Shown: positions 24,945 through 38,689, numbered from the stretch's first letter. The stretch is DNA of 64,000 bases from Inia geoffrensis (GCA_036417435.1 CM070905.1:70015092-70079091), one strand, 5' to 3'. Notes: generated by a model not told the origin, from the letters alone. Program-made: numbers and translations.

Positions 24945-25860
24945 TTTTATACCTAGTAGTTTGTACCTCTTAATCCCCTACCCTAACTTGCCCTTCTTAC
25001 CTTCCCCCTCCCCACTGGTAACCACTAGTTTTTTCTATATGTCTGAGTGTTTCTTTGCTGTATTCACTACCTTCTTAGCTTTCACATATAAGTGATACCA
25101 TATGTTGTCTACCTTATTTCACTAAACATAATACCTCCAAGTCAATCCATGTTGCTGCAAATGGTAAAATTTCATTCTTTTTATGGTTGAATACTATTCC
25201 ATTGTGTATATATACCACATCTTTATCCATTCACTTGTTGGACACTTCAATTGCTTCTACATCCTAACTATTTTAAGTAATGGTACTATGAACGTGGGAG
25301 TGCATATGGCTCTTCAAATTAATATTTTTGTTTTCTTCAGATATATACCCAGGAGTTGAACTTCTAGATCCTTTGTATATTGAGGAACCTCCATGCTCTT
25401 TTCCACAATAGTTGTACCAATTTACATTTCCACCATCAGTGTACAAAGGTTCTCCCTTTCTTCTCATCCTCACCAACATTTATTATTTGTGGTATTTCTG
25501 ATGATAGTCATTCTCACTAGTGTGAGGTGATATCTTACTGTAGCTTTCATTCACATTTCTCCAATGATTAATGATGTTGAACATCTTTTGACGCGCCCAT
25601 TGGCCACCTGTATGTCTTCTTTGGAAAAATGTGTATTCAGGGCTTCTGCCCATTTTTGCAGCAGGTTATTTTGGGCATTATATGAACTGTTCATAGAGTT
25701 TAGATATTTACCCTTTACCAGTGATATCATCTGCAATTATTTCCTCCCATTCAGTAGATTGTCTTTTCATTCTGTCGATGCTTTCTTTTGCTGTACAAAA
25801 CCTTTTAGGTTTAATTACGTCCATTTGTTTTTTTGTTGTCTGCCTATTTTTAATGAAACA
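24945..25860 (-). mobile_element. L1 3' fragment, minus strand, older
   Basis: The reverse 3'UTR and ORF2 C-terminus are recognisable ('ttcacatataagtgataccat', 'atccatgttgctgcaaatgg', 'tggccacctgtatgtcttctttgg'). The minus-strand frame at 25708-26019 ends in the RMKRQSTEWEEIIAD-type block. It is diverged and has no clear T-run. Confidence 0.8.
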
Positions 25861-25899
25861 TGAAAGGAACAGTATATACCCAAAATAGACATAATCGGA

Positions 25900-26200
25900 T
25901 AAAAGATGTGGTAAGGAAACTAAGTCATGAAGTCTGTAGACTGGACTTTTGAGCAATGGACTGTAACTGTACGCCGTGCTACGGAGCTGGTACTTTATCC
26001 GATGAAACACAGAGGACAACCTAAAGTCCTAAAGCTGTGGATGAACACTGACAGATTTGCATGTTAAAAGGATCATTTGCGGGGATCGCTGGTGTGGAAC
26101 ATTAAAGATGGACAAGGATGGCAGGAGGAACATCATCAAGAGAGATCCTCCCCCCACCCTCCCCACCCAAGTCCACATGAAGGATGAGGGCTGTATCAAA
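25900..26200 (-). mobile_element. Probable L2 fragment
   Basis: Blocks such as 'acagatttgcatgttaaaaggatca' and 'gatggacaaggatggcagg' resemble reverse-strand L2 text ('ttaaaaggatcactctgg…'). Very diverged. Confidence 0.4.
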
Positions 26201-27325
26201 AGATAATCAAGTGATTAGTTTTTAAACTGTACCATCAAAGCTTATCAATGTAAGGCAAGATTCAGAAAAAAAAGTTTGTGAAGCAATAATTTATAAGGTT
26301 TTCTCCATATACAGGAAGTAAATAAGAGACAAAGTACTGTTTTAGGCTATGGTTAAGAAACTTCTGACGGTAAAAATAGTCTCAAAGGAGATCCCAGCCA
26401 CTGTCACAGAATCATTTTTTTCTATAGCACTTTCGAATTTCTCCAAAGTAGAACCAGAACTCATCTGGGTACCTGAATATATATAAGTAGGATAACTGGA
26501 AGATAAATAAAGGTAGAAGAGAGGATACAATCTTGAGAAATATGACGAACAGAGAAAAGCGTGACTTTGGGAAGTGTTTAATAAATTCAAACATACTATC
26601 AAGTTGTGAATTTATTTTCTCAAAGTATAAATCTATAGATCATGGTTTTATTTAGGAGATGTGCAACTTGCTACCATAGTTTGTGCCTGACATTTGAGGG
26701 GCAAAAATAATGTTTTGCAGATACTTCCACTAATTCAACAAGTCGCTCATTTCCAACTCAAAGCTTTACCATAAGAGCCCTCATTTGTTTTTCTCTCATT
26801 TTCTTCACAGTTTCTTCCATCTTTCACTTACTCATCCCACTATGTATCTTTTCATTTCTATCCCTTTCTCAATTCTTCATTTATAAAAATGATTACTGCT
26901 CTCCTCTCTTTCCTACTTCTCCTTTTCAAAACCCCATGTGATGTGAGGTTTCTTCTGAAACTCTATCCTGAGGCTCTTCCTCATCACCTCCAAATTCAAC
27001 CCACGCCTAACTAAACACAGAGAAGGAGGCGGAAGGAATGGGGAAGTACACTCCGTAAAAACAGCAATAAAACCTCCGAGAACTGTAATGCTTGTGGATA
27101 TAAAGGAAAGGCTCTTTATAAAGTTCAATGCTTTTGACTGGTTTCTTGTTAACTTGGCATTTAAAGCCCAATGTGTTAGCACTCAGTACAAGATACAAGT
27201 CCTCTTTCATTCTAATGCATGTGGGGTGTGAGCAGGGTACATATTACAAAAGGAAATTCCTATTATATTCCTTTAATTTTATAATTGTAGTCTTGGACAT
27301 AGAGGCTTCAGTGACAGGAATCTTT
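26201..27325. other. Intronic stretch, no recognised element
   Basis: AT-rich with pyrimidine-rich parts at 26780-26930. No gene or confident repeat call. Confidence 0.5.
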
Positions 27326-27342
27326 AAGAATCAAAGGGCTGT

Positions 27343-28437
27343 GGGAATGTAAATTAATACAGCCACCATGGAGAACAGTATGGAGGTTCCTTAAAAAACT
27401 ACAAATAGGGGCTTCCCTGGTGGCGCAGTGGTTGAGAATCTGCCTGCCAATGCAGGGGACACGGGTTCAATCCCTGGTCTGGGAAGATCCCACATGCCAC
27501 GGAGCAACTGGGCTCGTGAGCCACAACTACTGAGCCTGCGCGTCTGGAGCCTGAGCTCTGCAACCAGAGAGGCCATGATAGTGAGAGGCCCGCGCACCGC
27601 GATGAAGAGTGGCCCCCGCTTGCCACAACTGGAGAAAGCCCTCACACAGAAACGAAGACCCAACACAGCCAAAAAAATAAATAAAAAATAAAATTGAAAA
27701 TCACAGCCAAATTAAAAAAAAAAAAAAAAAAACTACAAATAGAACTACCATATGACCCAGCAATCCCACTACTGGGCATATACCCTGAGAAAACCATAAT
27801 TCAAGAAGAGTCATGTACCAAAACGTTCACTGCAGCTCTATTTACAACAGCCCGGAGATGGAAACAACCTAAGTGCCCATCATCAGATGAATGGAAAAGA
27901 AGATGTGGCACATATATACAATGAAACATTACTCAGCCATAAAAAGAAACGAAATTGAGCTATTTGTAATGAGGTGGATAGACCTAGAGTCTGTCATACA
28001 GAGTGAAGTAAGTCAGAAAGAAAAAGACAAATACCGTATGCTAACACATATATATGGAATTTAAGGGGAAAAAATGTCATGAAGAACCTAGGGGTAAGAC
28101 AGGAATAAAGACACAGACCTACTGGAGAACTGACGTGAGGATATGGGGAGGGGGAAGGGTGAGCTGTGAAAGGGCGAGAGAGAGGCATGGACATATATAC
28201 ACTAACAAACGTAAGGTAGATAGCTAGTGGGAAGCAGCCGCATGGCACAGGGAGATCAGCTAGGTGCTTTGTGACCACCTGGAGGGGTGGGATAGGGAGG
28301 GTGGGAGGGAGGGAGACGCAAGAGGGAAGAGATATGGGAACATATGTATATGTATAACTGATTCACTTTGTTATAAAGTAGAAACTAACACACCATTGTA
28401 AAGCAATTATACCCCAATAAAGATGTTAAAAAAAAAA
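27343..28437 (+). mobile_element. 5'-truncated L1 with perfect 17-bp target duplication
   Basis: It starts within the ORF2 C-terminal region ('gggaatgtaaattaatacagcc') and ends with a 3'UTR nearly matching element A and a terminal A-run. The duplication aagaatcaaagggctgt is at 27326-27342 and 28438-28454. A CHR SINE is nested at 27409. Confidence 0.96.
27409..27730 (+). mobile_element. Long CHR-1-like SINE nested in L1
   Basis: The tRNA-like head and a longer body ('gatgaagagtggcccccgct', 'ccctcacacagaaacgaaga') are followed by an A-rich tail. The duplication aactacaaatag flanks it (about 27397-27408 and 27731-27742). Confidence 0.95.
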
Positions 28438-28454
28438 AAGAATCAAAGGGCTGT

Positions 28455-29083
28455 TTTAGGCATGTTTTTGAAAGGTGTTTTTCCCCTTTCAGATTAAACA
28501 GCCAGTTCTATTAAAATACGCTTAATGGAGATTGAGAAAATTTAACACCTAAGTATTAATCTCTGCAGTGAAATCTAGTATATCAAACCAAAAGGTACAT
28601 AATTAACAGTGAAGAGAACAATTCTGTCACTGGTTGAGTCCTGCTCTGTCTTCCATGCATGTGCATTTTCATGAAAATTTAACAAGTTATGTTCTAAAAT
28701 TCTCATTGAGAACTTAAAAACTTGTGTCAGAAATGAGGCCAGGGCTCAATAAAGTTTAGAATACCATCTGTGCCCATCATACCAATTTTCCTCAAGAAAC
28801 TGATTCATGTAATTTAAAAAGCTTTTGTACAAAATTTTTCTAAAACAGTATAGAACATGATTATGTATTTGAATATTCAGTAAGAATCCTTGGGACCAAT
28901 CTGGTGTTTTCCTCATGTTTCTATAGACTGAGTAATTTTCACTACTGAATTTGTTACTCCTTAATTTAGCCATCTTTTCCTTTAGCAGCTGCTTAATGTG
29001 TCATTAAAAATTCAAGGAATGAAAGTTTTTCAAATTGTTTTTAAGCAACAAAAGCGAGTACGTACGAAAGTCCAAAACCAATC
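28455..29083. other. Intronic stretch, no recognised element
   Basis: AT-rich single-copy-like sequence between the L1 and the next SINE. Nothing supportable. Confidence 0.5.
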
Positions 29084-29096
29084 AAAACCAAATACT

Positions 29097-29300
29097 GGGA
29101 TTCCCTGGTGGCACAGTGGTTGAGAGTCCGCCTGCCGATGCAGGGCACACAGGTTCGTGCCCCGGTCTGGGAAGATCCCACATGCCGCTGAGCGGCTGGG
29201 CCCGTGAGCCATGGCCGCTGAGCCTGCGCGTCCGGAGCCTGTGCTGCGCAACGGGAGAGGCCACAACAGTGAGAGGCCCGCGTACCGCAAAAAAAAAAAA
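29097..29300 (+). mobile_element. CHR-2-type SINE
   Basis: The head 'ttccctggtggcacagtgg' and a body ending 'gaggcccgcgtaccgc' are followed by an A tail. The duplication aaaccaaatact is at 29085-29096 and 29301-29312. Confidence 0.97.
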
Positions 29301-29560
29301 AAACCAAATACTTAAGTATTTATATATTTTAAATATGTATCACATCTGCAGATTTTTAATGACTTCAATTACTATCACCCCAGTCACATGTCAGGATTCA
29401 CATATCCAACTAGTTTTTCTGTTTTGTATGTGTACTCACACACACGTGTACATGTAAGCATAAATACATATTATATATAGTTAAGATAACGAGTTATATT
29501 AATATCATGAGCATTTTCACGCTCCATAAAGATTCCCCCAAAACAACTTTAAGCGACTCT

Positions 29561-30115
29561 TTTTTTTTTTTAACATCTTTATCAGAGTATAACTGGTCTA
29601 CAATGGTGCGCCAGCCTCCGCCCTACAACAAAGTGAATCAGTTACACATACACGTATGTCCCCATATCTCTCCCCTCCTGCATCTCACTCCCTCCCACCC
29701 TCCTTATCCCACCCCTCCAGTTGGTCACAAACTACCCAGCTGGTCACCCTGTGCTATGCGGCTGCTTCTCACTAGCTATCTATTTTACCTTTGGCAGTGT
29801 ATATATGTCCATGCCACTCTCTCACTTTGTGCCAGCTCACCCTTTCCCCTCCCCATGTCCTCAAGTCCATGCGCTAGTAGGTCTGTGTCTTTATTCCCGT
29901 CTTACCCCTAGGTTCTGCATGACCTTTTTTTTATTTCTTAGATTCCATATATATGTATTAGCATACAGTATTTGTTTTTCTCTTTCTGACTTACTTCACT
30001 CTGTATGACAGACTCTAGGTCCATCCACCTCACTACAAATAACTCAATTTCGTTTCTTTTTATGGCTGACTAATATTCCATTGTATATATGTGCCATATC
30101 TTCTTTATCCATTCA
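29561..30115 (-). mobile_element. 5'-truncated L1 3' end, minus strand
   Basis: A T-run followed by 'taacatctttatcagagtataa', the reverse pyrimidine-rich 3'UTR block and the reverse ORF2 end ('ttccattgtatatatgtgcc'). Flanks 'ttaagcgactctt' (about 29549-29561) and 'ttaagtgactctt' (about 30117-30129) look like a target duplication with one change. Confidence 0.92.
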
Positions 30116-30409
30116 TTAAGTGACTCTTTAAATTCATTAAAACTAATCTCTAGAAATAGAGGCCGAATAGAATTTCTCACATTTACAAAAATGCTGAAAA
30201 TCACTAGCTTTATACACAAATGTTTGCCTATACTTCTAATTTCTCAGATGAATTTCTTGAAGGTTTTAGAAAAAATTTCAGTGTGTACATAACATATATA
30301 TTACCCCATGCAAAGCTTCTTACGTAATAACTGACCTAAGTGTTAACACATAAACATGTATCTACATATACCCGTGTATGGATAAAATTCTTGCATTTGA
30401 AAATGTTAA

Positions 30410-30960
30410 CACCATGTAAGCCATGAACTCTTCCAGGTGCTAGAGATAAGACAAAATTCCTGCTCTAATGGAGCGGTCATGCAGGAAAGAGAAAATTCTA
30501 CCAAAAACTCATTGGTGATATCTAATGAAACTAAAAGCAGAATTAAGCAATACACGACAGAGAATGTTTTTATATATAAGTTATCAGTGGAAAGCTTCTC
30601 TGGGAAAGTGACATTTGCATAGGGACCTAGATGCAGAGTGGAAACAGTGTTAATATCTTGAAAAAGTGGCCCAAAGAAGCAGTACATTGGATATTTTTCA
30701 TATTTATATGCATACACTTTGATGCTCATCCATTGAACAAATATGCACTTGGTACTAATAAAATATCAGGCAAGTTGCTAAGACAGGTACCATGCCTACT
30801 TTCACAGGGCTCATGGTCTAGCAGGGGAGTTGGACATTTCGTAAGTGATTTCACAAGTAATTATTCCATTCTAATTTTGATGCTGGGCAGAAAAAACAGG
30901 GCACTAGGAAAATGTGTAGTGTGTTAGACTAACCTAGTGGGGATGGGGGTGGACAGTAAA
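30410..30960 (-). mobile_element. L2 fragments, minus strand
   Basis: Reverse L2 3'-end text appears twice, first at 30410-30660 ('ttccaggtgctagagataag…aattcctgctctaatggagc') and again at 30730-30960 ('ccattgaacaaatatgcacttgg…ggctcatggtctagcagggg'). Confidence 0.7.
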
Positions 30961-31203
30961 GGCTTCCCTAAATGATAATTTACCAACCAAACTTATATTT
31001 GAGGAAATAAAGTAAGCATAACTAGAGCACACAGAACAAGAGGATGAATGACATGAGACAAGAAATGGTGGGGGAAACAATTCAGCAGATTCATATACAG
31101 AATTGCAGCTTGACATCTATAACTTCCCAGCATCCAATTTGATGAGGAAAACTCATCCATAATCTCAAACTCGGGAAAAACAACAACAAAAAAAAACAAG
31201 AAA

Positions 31204-31393
31204 GGGCTTCCCTGGTGGCTCAGTGGCTGAGACTCCACCTGCCGATGCAGGGGACGCGGGTTCGTGCCCTGGTCCGGGAGGATCCCACATGCCGCGGAGC
31301 GGCTGGGCCCGTGAGCCATGGCCGCTGAGCCTGCGCGTCCGGAGCCTGTGCTGCGCAACGGGAGAGGCCACAACAGTGAGAGGCCGGCGTACC

Positions 31394-31425
<32 letters not shown>
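31204..31425 (+). mobile_element. CHR-2-type SINE with long A tail
   Basis: The head 'ggcttccctggtggctcagtgg' and the body end in a tail of about 31 A. The flank 'acaagaaa' is repeated on both sides. Confidence 0.96.
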
Positions 31426-31426
<1 letters not shown>

Positions 31427-31840
31427 AAGAAAAACCCAACTTTTTGGCCAGGCCATATGGCTTTGGATCAGATTAAGATGTGTTTCTTCTATGTATAATA
31501 CAATCTCATATGACCTTACTTACAAGTGCCCGATTTCTGCTCAAGTCAGTAAATGATCAGCACTATTATGTATTTTCTACGTGAGTACCACAAAGCAAAG
31601 TTACACCCTTGATAAAATATTAAAAGTTCACATGTCAAGTCCACATTTCAAGGCCACGTTAGTGACTGACCCATTTGATGGTTTTGCAGTTTTTTTGATC
31701 AAATATTTCAGTTTCCCATAAATGTCCAGAAAATAGCCCTGGAAAATAGATACATTTTTTCTTTGGGATGATTTTGTGTATTTTTAGCTTAAGTGTAAGA
31801 ATTTAAGAATACAAGTCAGTATTTACTCTGGACTAGAGGT
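31427..31840. other. Intronic stretch, no recognised element
   Basis: AT-rich. Nothing supportable. Confidence 0.5.
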
Positions 31841-31849
31841 ATCCTTTTC

Positions 31850-32400
31850 TATCCTAAAGCCTAGATACCTCCTCCCTCCCTGTGTCTCAGCTGATGATCT
31901 GCACCCCGCATCACTATTAAAAATCAGACAACAAACTCCAACAAATCTTCCCACTACATCTATTAGTCTACATCTGTACCCAAATATGGCCTTTCCTCCT
32001 ATCCCTGTGGATGAACTGTCCATCCCCTCTCAATACAGTATCAGTCTTTTCCTTTCTACTAAATCACTCTATCATTATATCAATATGTTGTCATGCCATC
32101 CACCTTAATAAAAAATTTCTCAGTTTAGAACCCCCTTCGGCCACCCCATTTTTCTGCTCCATATGCATGGAAGTTCCTATAAAAAGCGGCCCTCCTACTC
32201 TCTAGTCAATCAATTGCAACCAGGTTTCCATAACTAACACCACCACCACCCTGACACTGGCGATCTCACACTGCTAAGGTTTATTATGGTCAGTTCTCGA
32301 TCCCTTTTTAAAGCCACTATGCAGCATTTAACAACTGCTCAATCACTCTTGAGCCCCTTTCTTCACTAGGCTTCTGGGACATTACCCTCTTACTCTTTGG
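31850..32400 (+). mobile_element. Probable L2 fragment
   Basis: Pyrimidine-rich text of the L2 3' region type ('ccaccaccaccctgacactgg', 'tcagttctcgatcccttttta'). It is diverged, so the family call is moderate. Confidence 0.45.
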
Positions 32401-32410
32401 CCACTCGTCT

Positions 32411-32803
32411 TCTGAATAATGCCCCTTCCCAAGATGTCCACGTCCTAATGCCCAGAATCTGAATAAGTCATTTAGATGGCAAAGGGACTTTGAAGATAAG
32501 ATTAGAGATTTTGAGATGGGGAGATTATCTGGGACTATCTAGATGGGTCTGATGTCATCACTAGGATTAGATGTGACATTGAAATCAAGAGCTTGTAATG
32601 GTATGAGGGATAGGCCAGAAGCCAAGGAAGGCAGGTGGCCTCTAGAAACGAACAGTCAAGGAGATAGTCTCCCCTGTAGTCTCAAGGAACACAGCCCTAC
32701 CACCTTGATTTTAGATTTCTGATCTCTAGAATTTTAAAGTATTTTTTTTTTAATTCTGTAAGTCTGTGGTAATTTGTTTCAACAGTAATAGGAAACTAAT
32801 ACA
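32411..32803 (+). mobile_element. MaLR/MLT1-like LTR remnant, copy 1
   Basis: It starts 'gaataatgcccc' and contains 'aagatgtccacgtcctaatg', 'gggactttgaagataagatt' and 'gagatggggagattatctggg'. It ends 'gtggtaatttgtttcaacag…ggaaactaatac'. The text matches a widespread mammalian LTR-type repeat; the exact family is not certain. It has no coding content. A second copy is at 60388. Confidence 0.6.
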
Positions 32804-33117
32804 TCTTCAGAAACTCAATCTTTGCCCCAGGGTTCAGCCTTTGTAGCTCTTACTTTCTCTGTACCTGTTTTTCTAGTTAGGTCAGTTAATTCCAAGGCAT
32901 TAAATGCCTTGCATGATGGCAATTCTCAAGTGCCTATCATTATCTGGATCTTTCCACAGAATTCTAGTTCCATATAGTTAAAAATGTTAAGGGGATACAG
33001 TTGAGTATGTCTAAAGGAAATCTCAAACTTTAGTCTATCAGAACCAAACTTTTTGATCTGATCACACAAAACCATCTCTTCCTCTCGCATTCTCCATCCC
33101 AATAAAGGGCAACTGCA

Positions 33118-33355
33118 ATTGGGAGATTGGAATTGACATACATACACTATTGATACTATGTATAAAATAGATAACTAATAAGTACCTACTGTATAGCATA
33201 GGGTACTGTACTTAATGCTCTGTGGTGACCTAAATGGGAAGAAAATCCAAAAAAGAGGGGATATACGTATACTTATAGCTGATTCATTTTGCTGTACAGT
33301 AGAAACACATTTTAAAGCAACTATACTCCAAAAAAATTAATAAAAAAGAAAAAAA
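33118..33355 (+). mobile_element. Short 5'-truncated L1 3'UTR insertion
   Basis: Only the last ~240 bp of L1 are present ('ctgtatagcatagggtactgt', 'gctgattcattttgctgtacag', 'aactatactcc', A-rich tail). The duplication 'aagggcaactgca' precedes it and 'aggggcaactgca' follows it. Confidence 0.9.
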
Positions 33356-33454
33356 GGGGCAACTGCATTCTAGTTATTCAGAGCAAATTCTTGGACCCAT
33401 GATTCTTCCCGTTCTGATATCCCATATGTGACCAATTGGCTTATCCTCATTTTA

Positions 33455-33625
33455 TTTTTAAATAATATATTTAAATATATTATTTTTAAATATATTTTTT
33501 AATATATTTAAAAATAATATATTTAAATATATTTTTAAATATACTCTTTTTATTTTAAAATTTTTTATTTTATTTTTAAATTTTAAATATATTCAGAACA
33601 TTTTATTTTATTTTTAAATATATTC
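33455..33625. repeat. AT-rich palindromic low-complexity tract
   Basis: The tract is built from A/T only over about 130 bases, with repeated 'atatttaaatata' units. Bases 33460-33485 form a 26-bp perfect palindrome, and a related shorter palindrome lies at about 33513-33532. Confidence 0.93.
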
Positions 33626-33639
33626 AGAACAAACACGTC

Positions 33640-34090
33640 ACACCAAATACTCTACTATCCAAATTGCCCTAATTGTCATCATCTTTGCCTTGATCATCAC
33701 TATAGCTTACTTCTTTCCCTTACCTTCTGTAAGGTACCATCCCCACAACTGACAGGTGACCCCATAGAAGTGAGGTTTCACACAGCACCATCCAAAGTCT
33801 TCCCTTCTCATTCAGGGTAAAATCTAAAGCCCCTAACACTGCCTTTAAGGCTCAACAAGATACTGGACCCAGGTACACCTCCTACTTCCCCCCATGATGT
33901 CATTCTCTTCCAGCCTTGCTCCACCTTCTTAGATTCTGCATCCTGTGCGTAAAATAATGTTCTGTCAGTTACCTGCATGACTTATCGCCTCACATACTTC
34001 CCGATGTTGGTTTAAACTTTACCTTTTCACAGAGTACTTCTGACCACGCTATAGAGAACAACTTCCCACCCTTGGAACTCTGTCCTATCT
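33640..34090 (+). mobile_element. L2 fragment
   Basis: The L2 3' text is recognisable: 'cattcagggtaaaatctaaagcc', 'gcctttaaggctcaacaagatact', 'agccttgctccacctt'. Confidence 0.75.
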
Positions 34091-34344
34091 TACTTTTCTC
34101 TATTCATTAAAAGCAAACATATATATACACAAATCATATAGATGAGAGAAATCTTTTATACAAATTTCCTTATGAACGCCTTTATGATCAAAAATAATTT
34201 TCGTAAGAACTTGTATCAAAACCTCCAAAATGGCTTGAGAATTCCTCATCTGAACCACAGAACAGTTATTTTTGTGTGACTACGTTCTCATTCTCCCAAG
34301 AACGCAACAGAAGAGAATTTATCACATACAACGGATACCTTAGG

Positions 34345-34545
34345 GTGTTGGTTCCCAAAACTCAGTGTCAGTCAGGATCACGTGGCCAGCTTGCTTGTTA
34401 AGACACAAATGGGTGGGCCTTATTCCCAGAGTTTCTAAGTAACTAAGTCTGAGGTGGAGGCACAGAAGTTGCATTTTAACAAGCTCCAAAACATGCTTAT
34501 GCTGCTGGTCTGGGAACCATAATTTGACAACTATCGCCTCAGTGT
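34345..34545 (+). mobile_element. MER5A-like hAT (Charlie) MITE
   Basis: Non-autonomous DNA transposon text: 'ttggttcccaaaactcagtg', 'cagtcaggatcacgtgg', 'cagagtttctaagtaact', 'cattttaacaagctcc', 'gtctgggaaccataatttg'. The two ends are inverted-repeat-like ('ggttcccaaa' and 'tgggaacca'). Confidence 0.7.
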
Positions 34546-36004
<1,459 letters not shown>

Positions 36005-37070
36005 CTAAAGGATAAACAGAGAGGCAAATGACACAGTTATTTTAGTTAGAAAATATCTGAAAGTCAAATTCTGAATTCTGTATCTTTGTTTTGAAACAGA
36101 TCTTACACCTTCAACAAGCTACCTCAAGAACATACTTAAACAAGTCTTAATTTCGTTCATAAATCATTTCCAGTCAAAAACCAATCTCATACCACTACAG
36201 TTCCATATATTAGAGACAGAAATAATTTTTCATTATGGATCCAAAATCCTCTTCATCACAGGCCACTGAAGTCAAATACGAAAAAAGAATGCTAAGACAC
36301 AATTGAGTATTCCCTGAAGACGGGAAGAAGGAGACTATTGTCAAAGAACTGAAACGGATTATACGTGAATATTTACTTGTTAGTGTGCCTTCAAGTATTT
36401 AATTTACACATTACATCATTAAGGAACAAGACATATTCCCTTAAGATCCCCAAAATGAGCTCAGCCACCAGCCAAGTGACAACGAATGTATGTCTTGCTC
36501 TAATTCCTGCGAAAAAACAGTTCCATTCAAACATAGCATCAATGCAACGCTCCCTGAGGCTAATATCCACTGATTTCAATTGCTCTTATGAAAGCTCTGT
36601 CTCATTAATAGATGCATCTAAACTTTAAAAAGACACCTTATCTGACAGCTTTTCCCTTTACCTGTAATAAGTTTCACTGTAATATAGTCTTGAAGGTCAT
36701 TACCAGGCAGCTACCTTGGTGAAGTAGCCTTAAAATAAACTTCCTAGGGTAGGCCTTAACCCAGTTGTCGTATATTGACTATAAAACATCCTACCTTTCA
36801 TGTAATTGCAGCATATAACATTAATACCTAAGAACAAATTTGGTCTCAAGGAGACCAACATCTGAGAAGGACAGTCCATAAACTAGTTTACAGAAGCCAA
36901 GGGACTGGTTGAAAATCAAAGCTAATGTGAGAGCCAAGTAGACTGTACAAATTGTGTTGCCATTTCCCGTAACTCAAGCAGAGGTTTGGAGCCTAGGCAT
37001 AATAGCAAAAGTGAAAAGGCAGCCAGGGGTGATAGGGAAGGAGTAAAGTCCAAGTAGGTGAAAGGTAGAT
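36005..37070. other. Intron upstream of exon 3, no recognised repeat
   Basis: The first 45 bp hold the branch/pyrimidine region of the exon 3 acceptor ('…CTCTCTGTTTATCCTTTAG' on the minus strand). The rest holds nothing I can name. Confidence 0.55.
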
Positions 37071-37084
37071 AAAGAGCAAGCCCG

Positions 37085-38675
37085 TATGGTAGTTCTAGTT
37101 TTAGTTTTTTAAGGAACTCCCATACTGTTCTCCATGGTGGCTATACCAGTTTACATTCCCACCAACAGTACAGGAGGGTTCCCTTTTCTCCACACCCTCT
37201 CCAGCATTTACTGTTTGTAGATTTTTTTTTTTTTTTTTTTGCAGTACGCGAGCCTCTCACTGCTGCGGCCTCTTCCGTTGTGGAGCACAGGCTCCAGCCG
37301 CGTAGGCTCAGCGGCCACGGCTCACGGGCATAGCCACTCCGCGGCATGTGGGATCTTCCCGGACTGGGGCACGAACCCATGTCCCCTGCATTGGCAGGCA
37401 GATTCTTAACCACTGCGCCACCAGGGAAGCCCTGTTTGTAGATTTTTTTGATGATGGCCATTCTGACCAGTGTGAGGTGATACCTCATTATAGTTTTGAT
37501 TTGCATTTCTCTAATGATTAGTGATGTGGAGCATTTTTCATGTGCCTTTTGGCCATCTGCATGTCTTCTTTGGAGAAATGTCTATTTGTTTTTCTGATAC
37601 TGAGCTGCATGAGTTGTGTATTTTGGAGATTAATCCTTTGTCAGTTGCTTCATTTGCAAATATTTTCTCCCATTTTGAGGGTTGTCTTTTCGTCTTGTTT
37701 ATGGTTTCCTTTGCTGTGCAAAAACTTTTAAATTTCATTAGGTCCCATTTGTTTATTTTTGTTTTTATTTCCATTCCTCTAGGAGGTGGGTCAAAAAGGA
37801 TCTTGCTGTGATTTAGGTCATAGAGTGTTCTGCTATGTTTTCCTCAAAGAGTTTTACAGTTACTGGACTCACATTTAGGTCTCTAATCCATTTTGAGTTT
37901 ATTTTTGTGTATGGTATTAAGGAATGTTCTAATTTCATTCCTTTACATGTAGCTGTCCAGTTTTCCCAGCACCATTTATTGAAGAGGCTGTCTTTTCTCC
38001 ATTGTATATCCTTGCCTCCTTTGTCATTGATTAGGTGATCCAGAAATCCCATTCCTGGGCATATATCCAGAGAAAACGACAATTCAAAAAGATACATGCA
38101 CCCCAATGTTCATTGTAGCACTATTTACAATAGCCAGGACATGGAAGCAACCTCAATGTCCATCAACAGAGGAATGGATAAAGATGATGTGGCACATATA
38201 TACAATGGAATATTACTCAGCCATAACAAAGAATGAAATAATGCCATTTGCAGCAACATGGATGGACCTAGAGATTGTCATACTGAGTGAAGTTAAGTCA
38301 GACAGAGAAAGACAAATATCAGATGGTATCACTTATATGTGGAATCTAAAAATAAGGGTACAAATGAACTTATCTACAAAACAGAAAGAGTTACAGATGT
38401 AGAAAACAAACCTATGGTTACCAGGGGGTAAGCAGGGGAGGGATAAATTGGGAGGTTGGGATTAACATACACACTACTGTATATAAAATAGATAACTAGT
38501 AAGGACCTACTGTAGAGCACAGGGAACTCTACTCAATACTCAATACTCTGTAATGGCCAATATAGGAAAAGAATCTAAAAAAGGGTGGATATATGTATAT
38601 ATATAACTGACTCATTTTGCTGTACACCTGAAACTAACACAACATTGTAAATCAACTATACTCCAATTTTAAAAA
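37085..38675 (+). mobile_element. Twin-primed (5'-inverted) L1 insertion
   Basis: The left part (37085-38036, minus the nested SINE) is ORF2 on the minus strand, and the right part (38037-38675) is ORF2 end plus 3'UTR on the plus strand, ending in an A-run. The perfect duplication aaagagcaagcccg is at 37071-37084 and 38676-38689, so both arms belong to one insertion. The L1 coordinates of the two arms meet with essentially no loss (…ctaccata at the left edge read on the minus strand, then tgatccag at 38037), the signature of twin priming. It is 5' truncated. Confidence 0.95.
37228..37431 (-). mobile_element. CHR-2-type SINE, minus strand, nested in the inverted L1 arm
   Basis: The T-run is followed by the reverse body and the reverse head 'ccactgcgccaccagggaagcc'. 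The duplication ctgtttgtagatttttt is at 37211-37227 and 37432-37448. Confidence 0.95.
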
Positions 38676-38689
38676 AAAGAGCAAGCCCG

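Noticed and set aside
29035..29457. Frames of the VESPPADAGD type on the SINE strand, and LSLLWPLPLRSTGS / RPLTVVASPVAEHRL types opposite it
   Set aside because: They recur wherever a CHR SINE lies and are just translations of that SINE.
37085..38675. Two separate L1s in opposite directions
   Set aside because: One shared perfect duplication and continuous L1 coordinates across the inversion favour a single twin-primed event.
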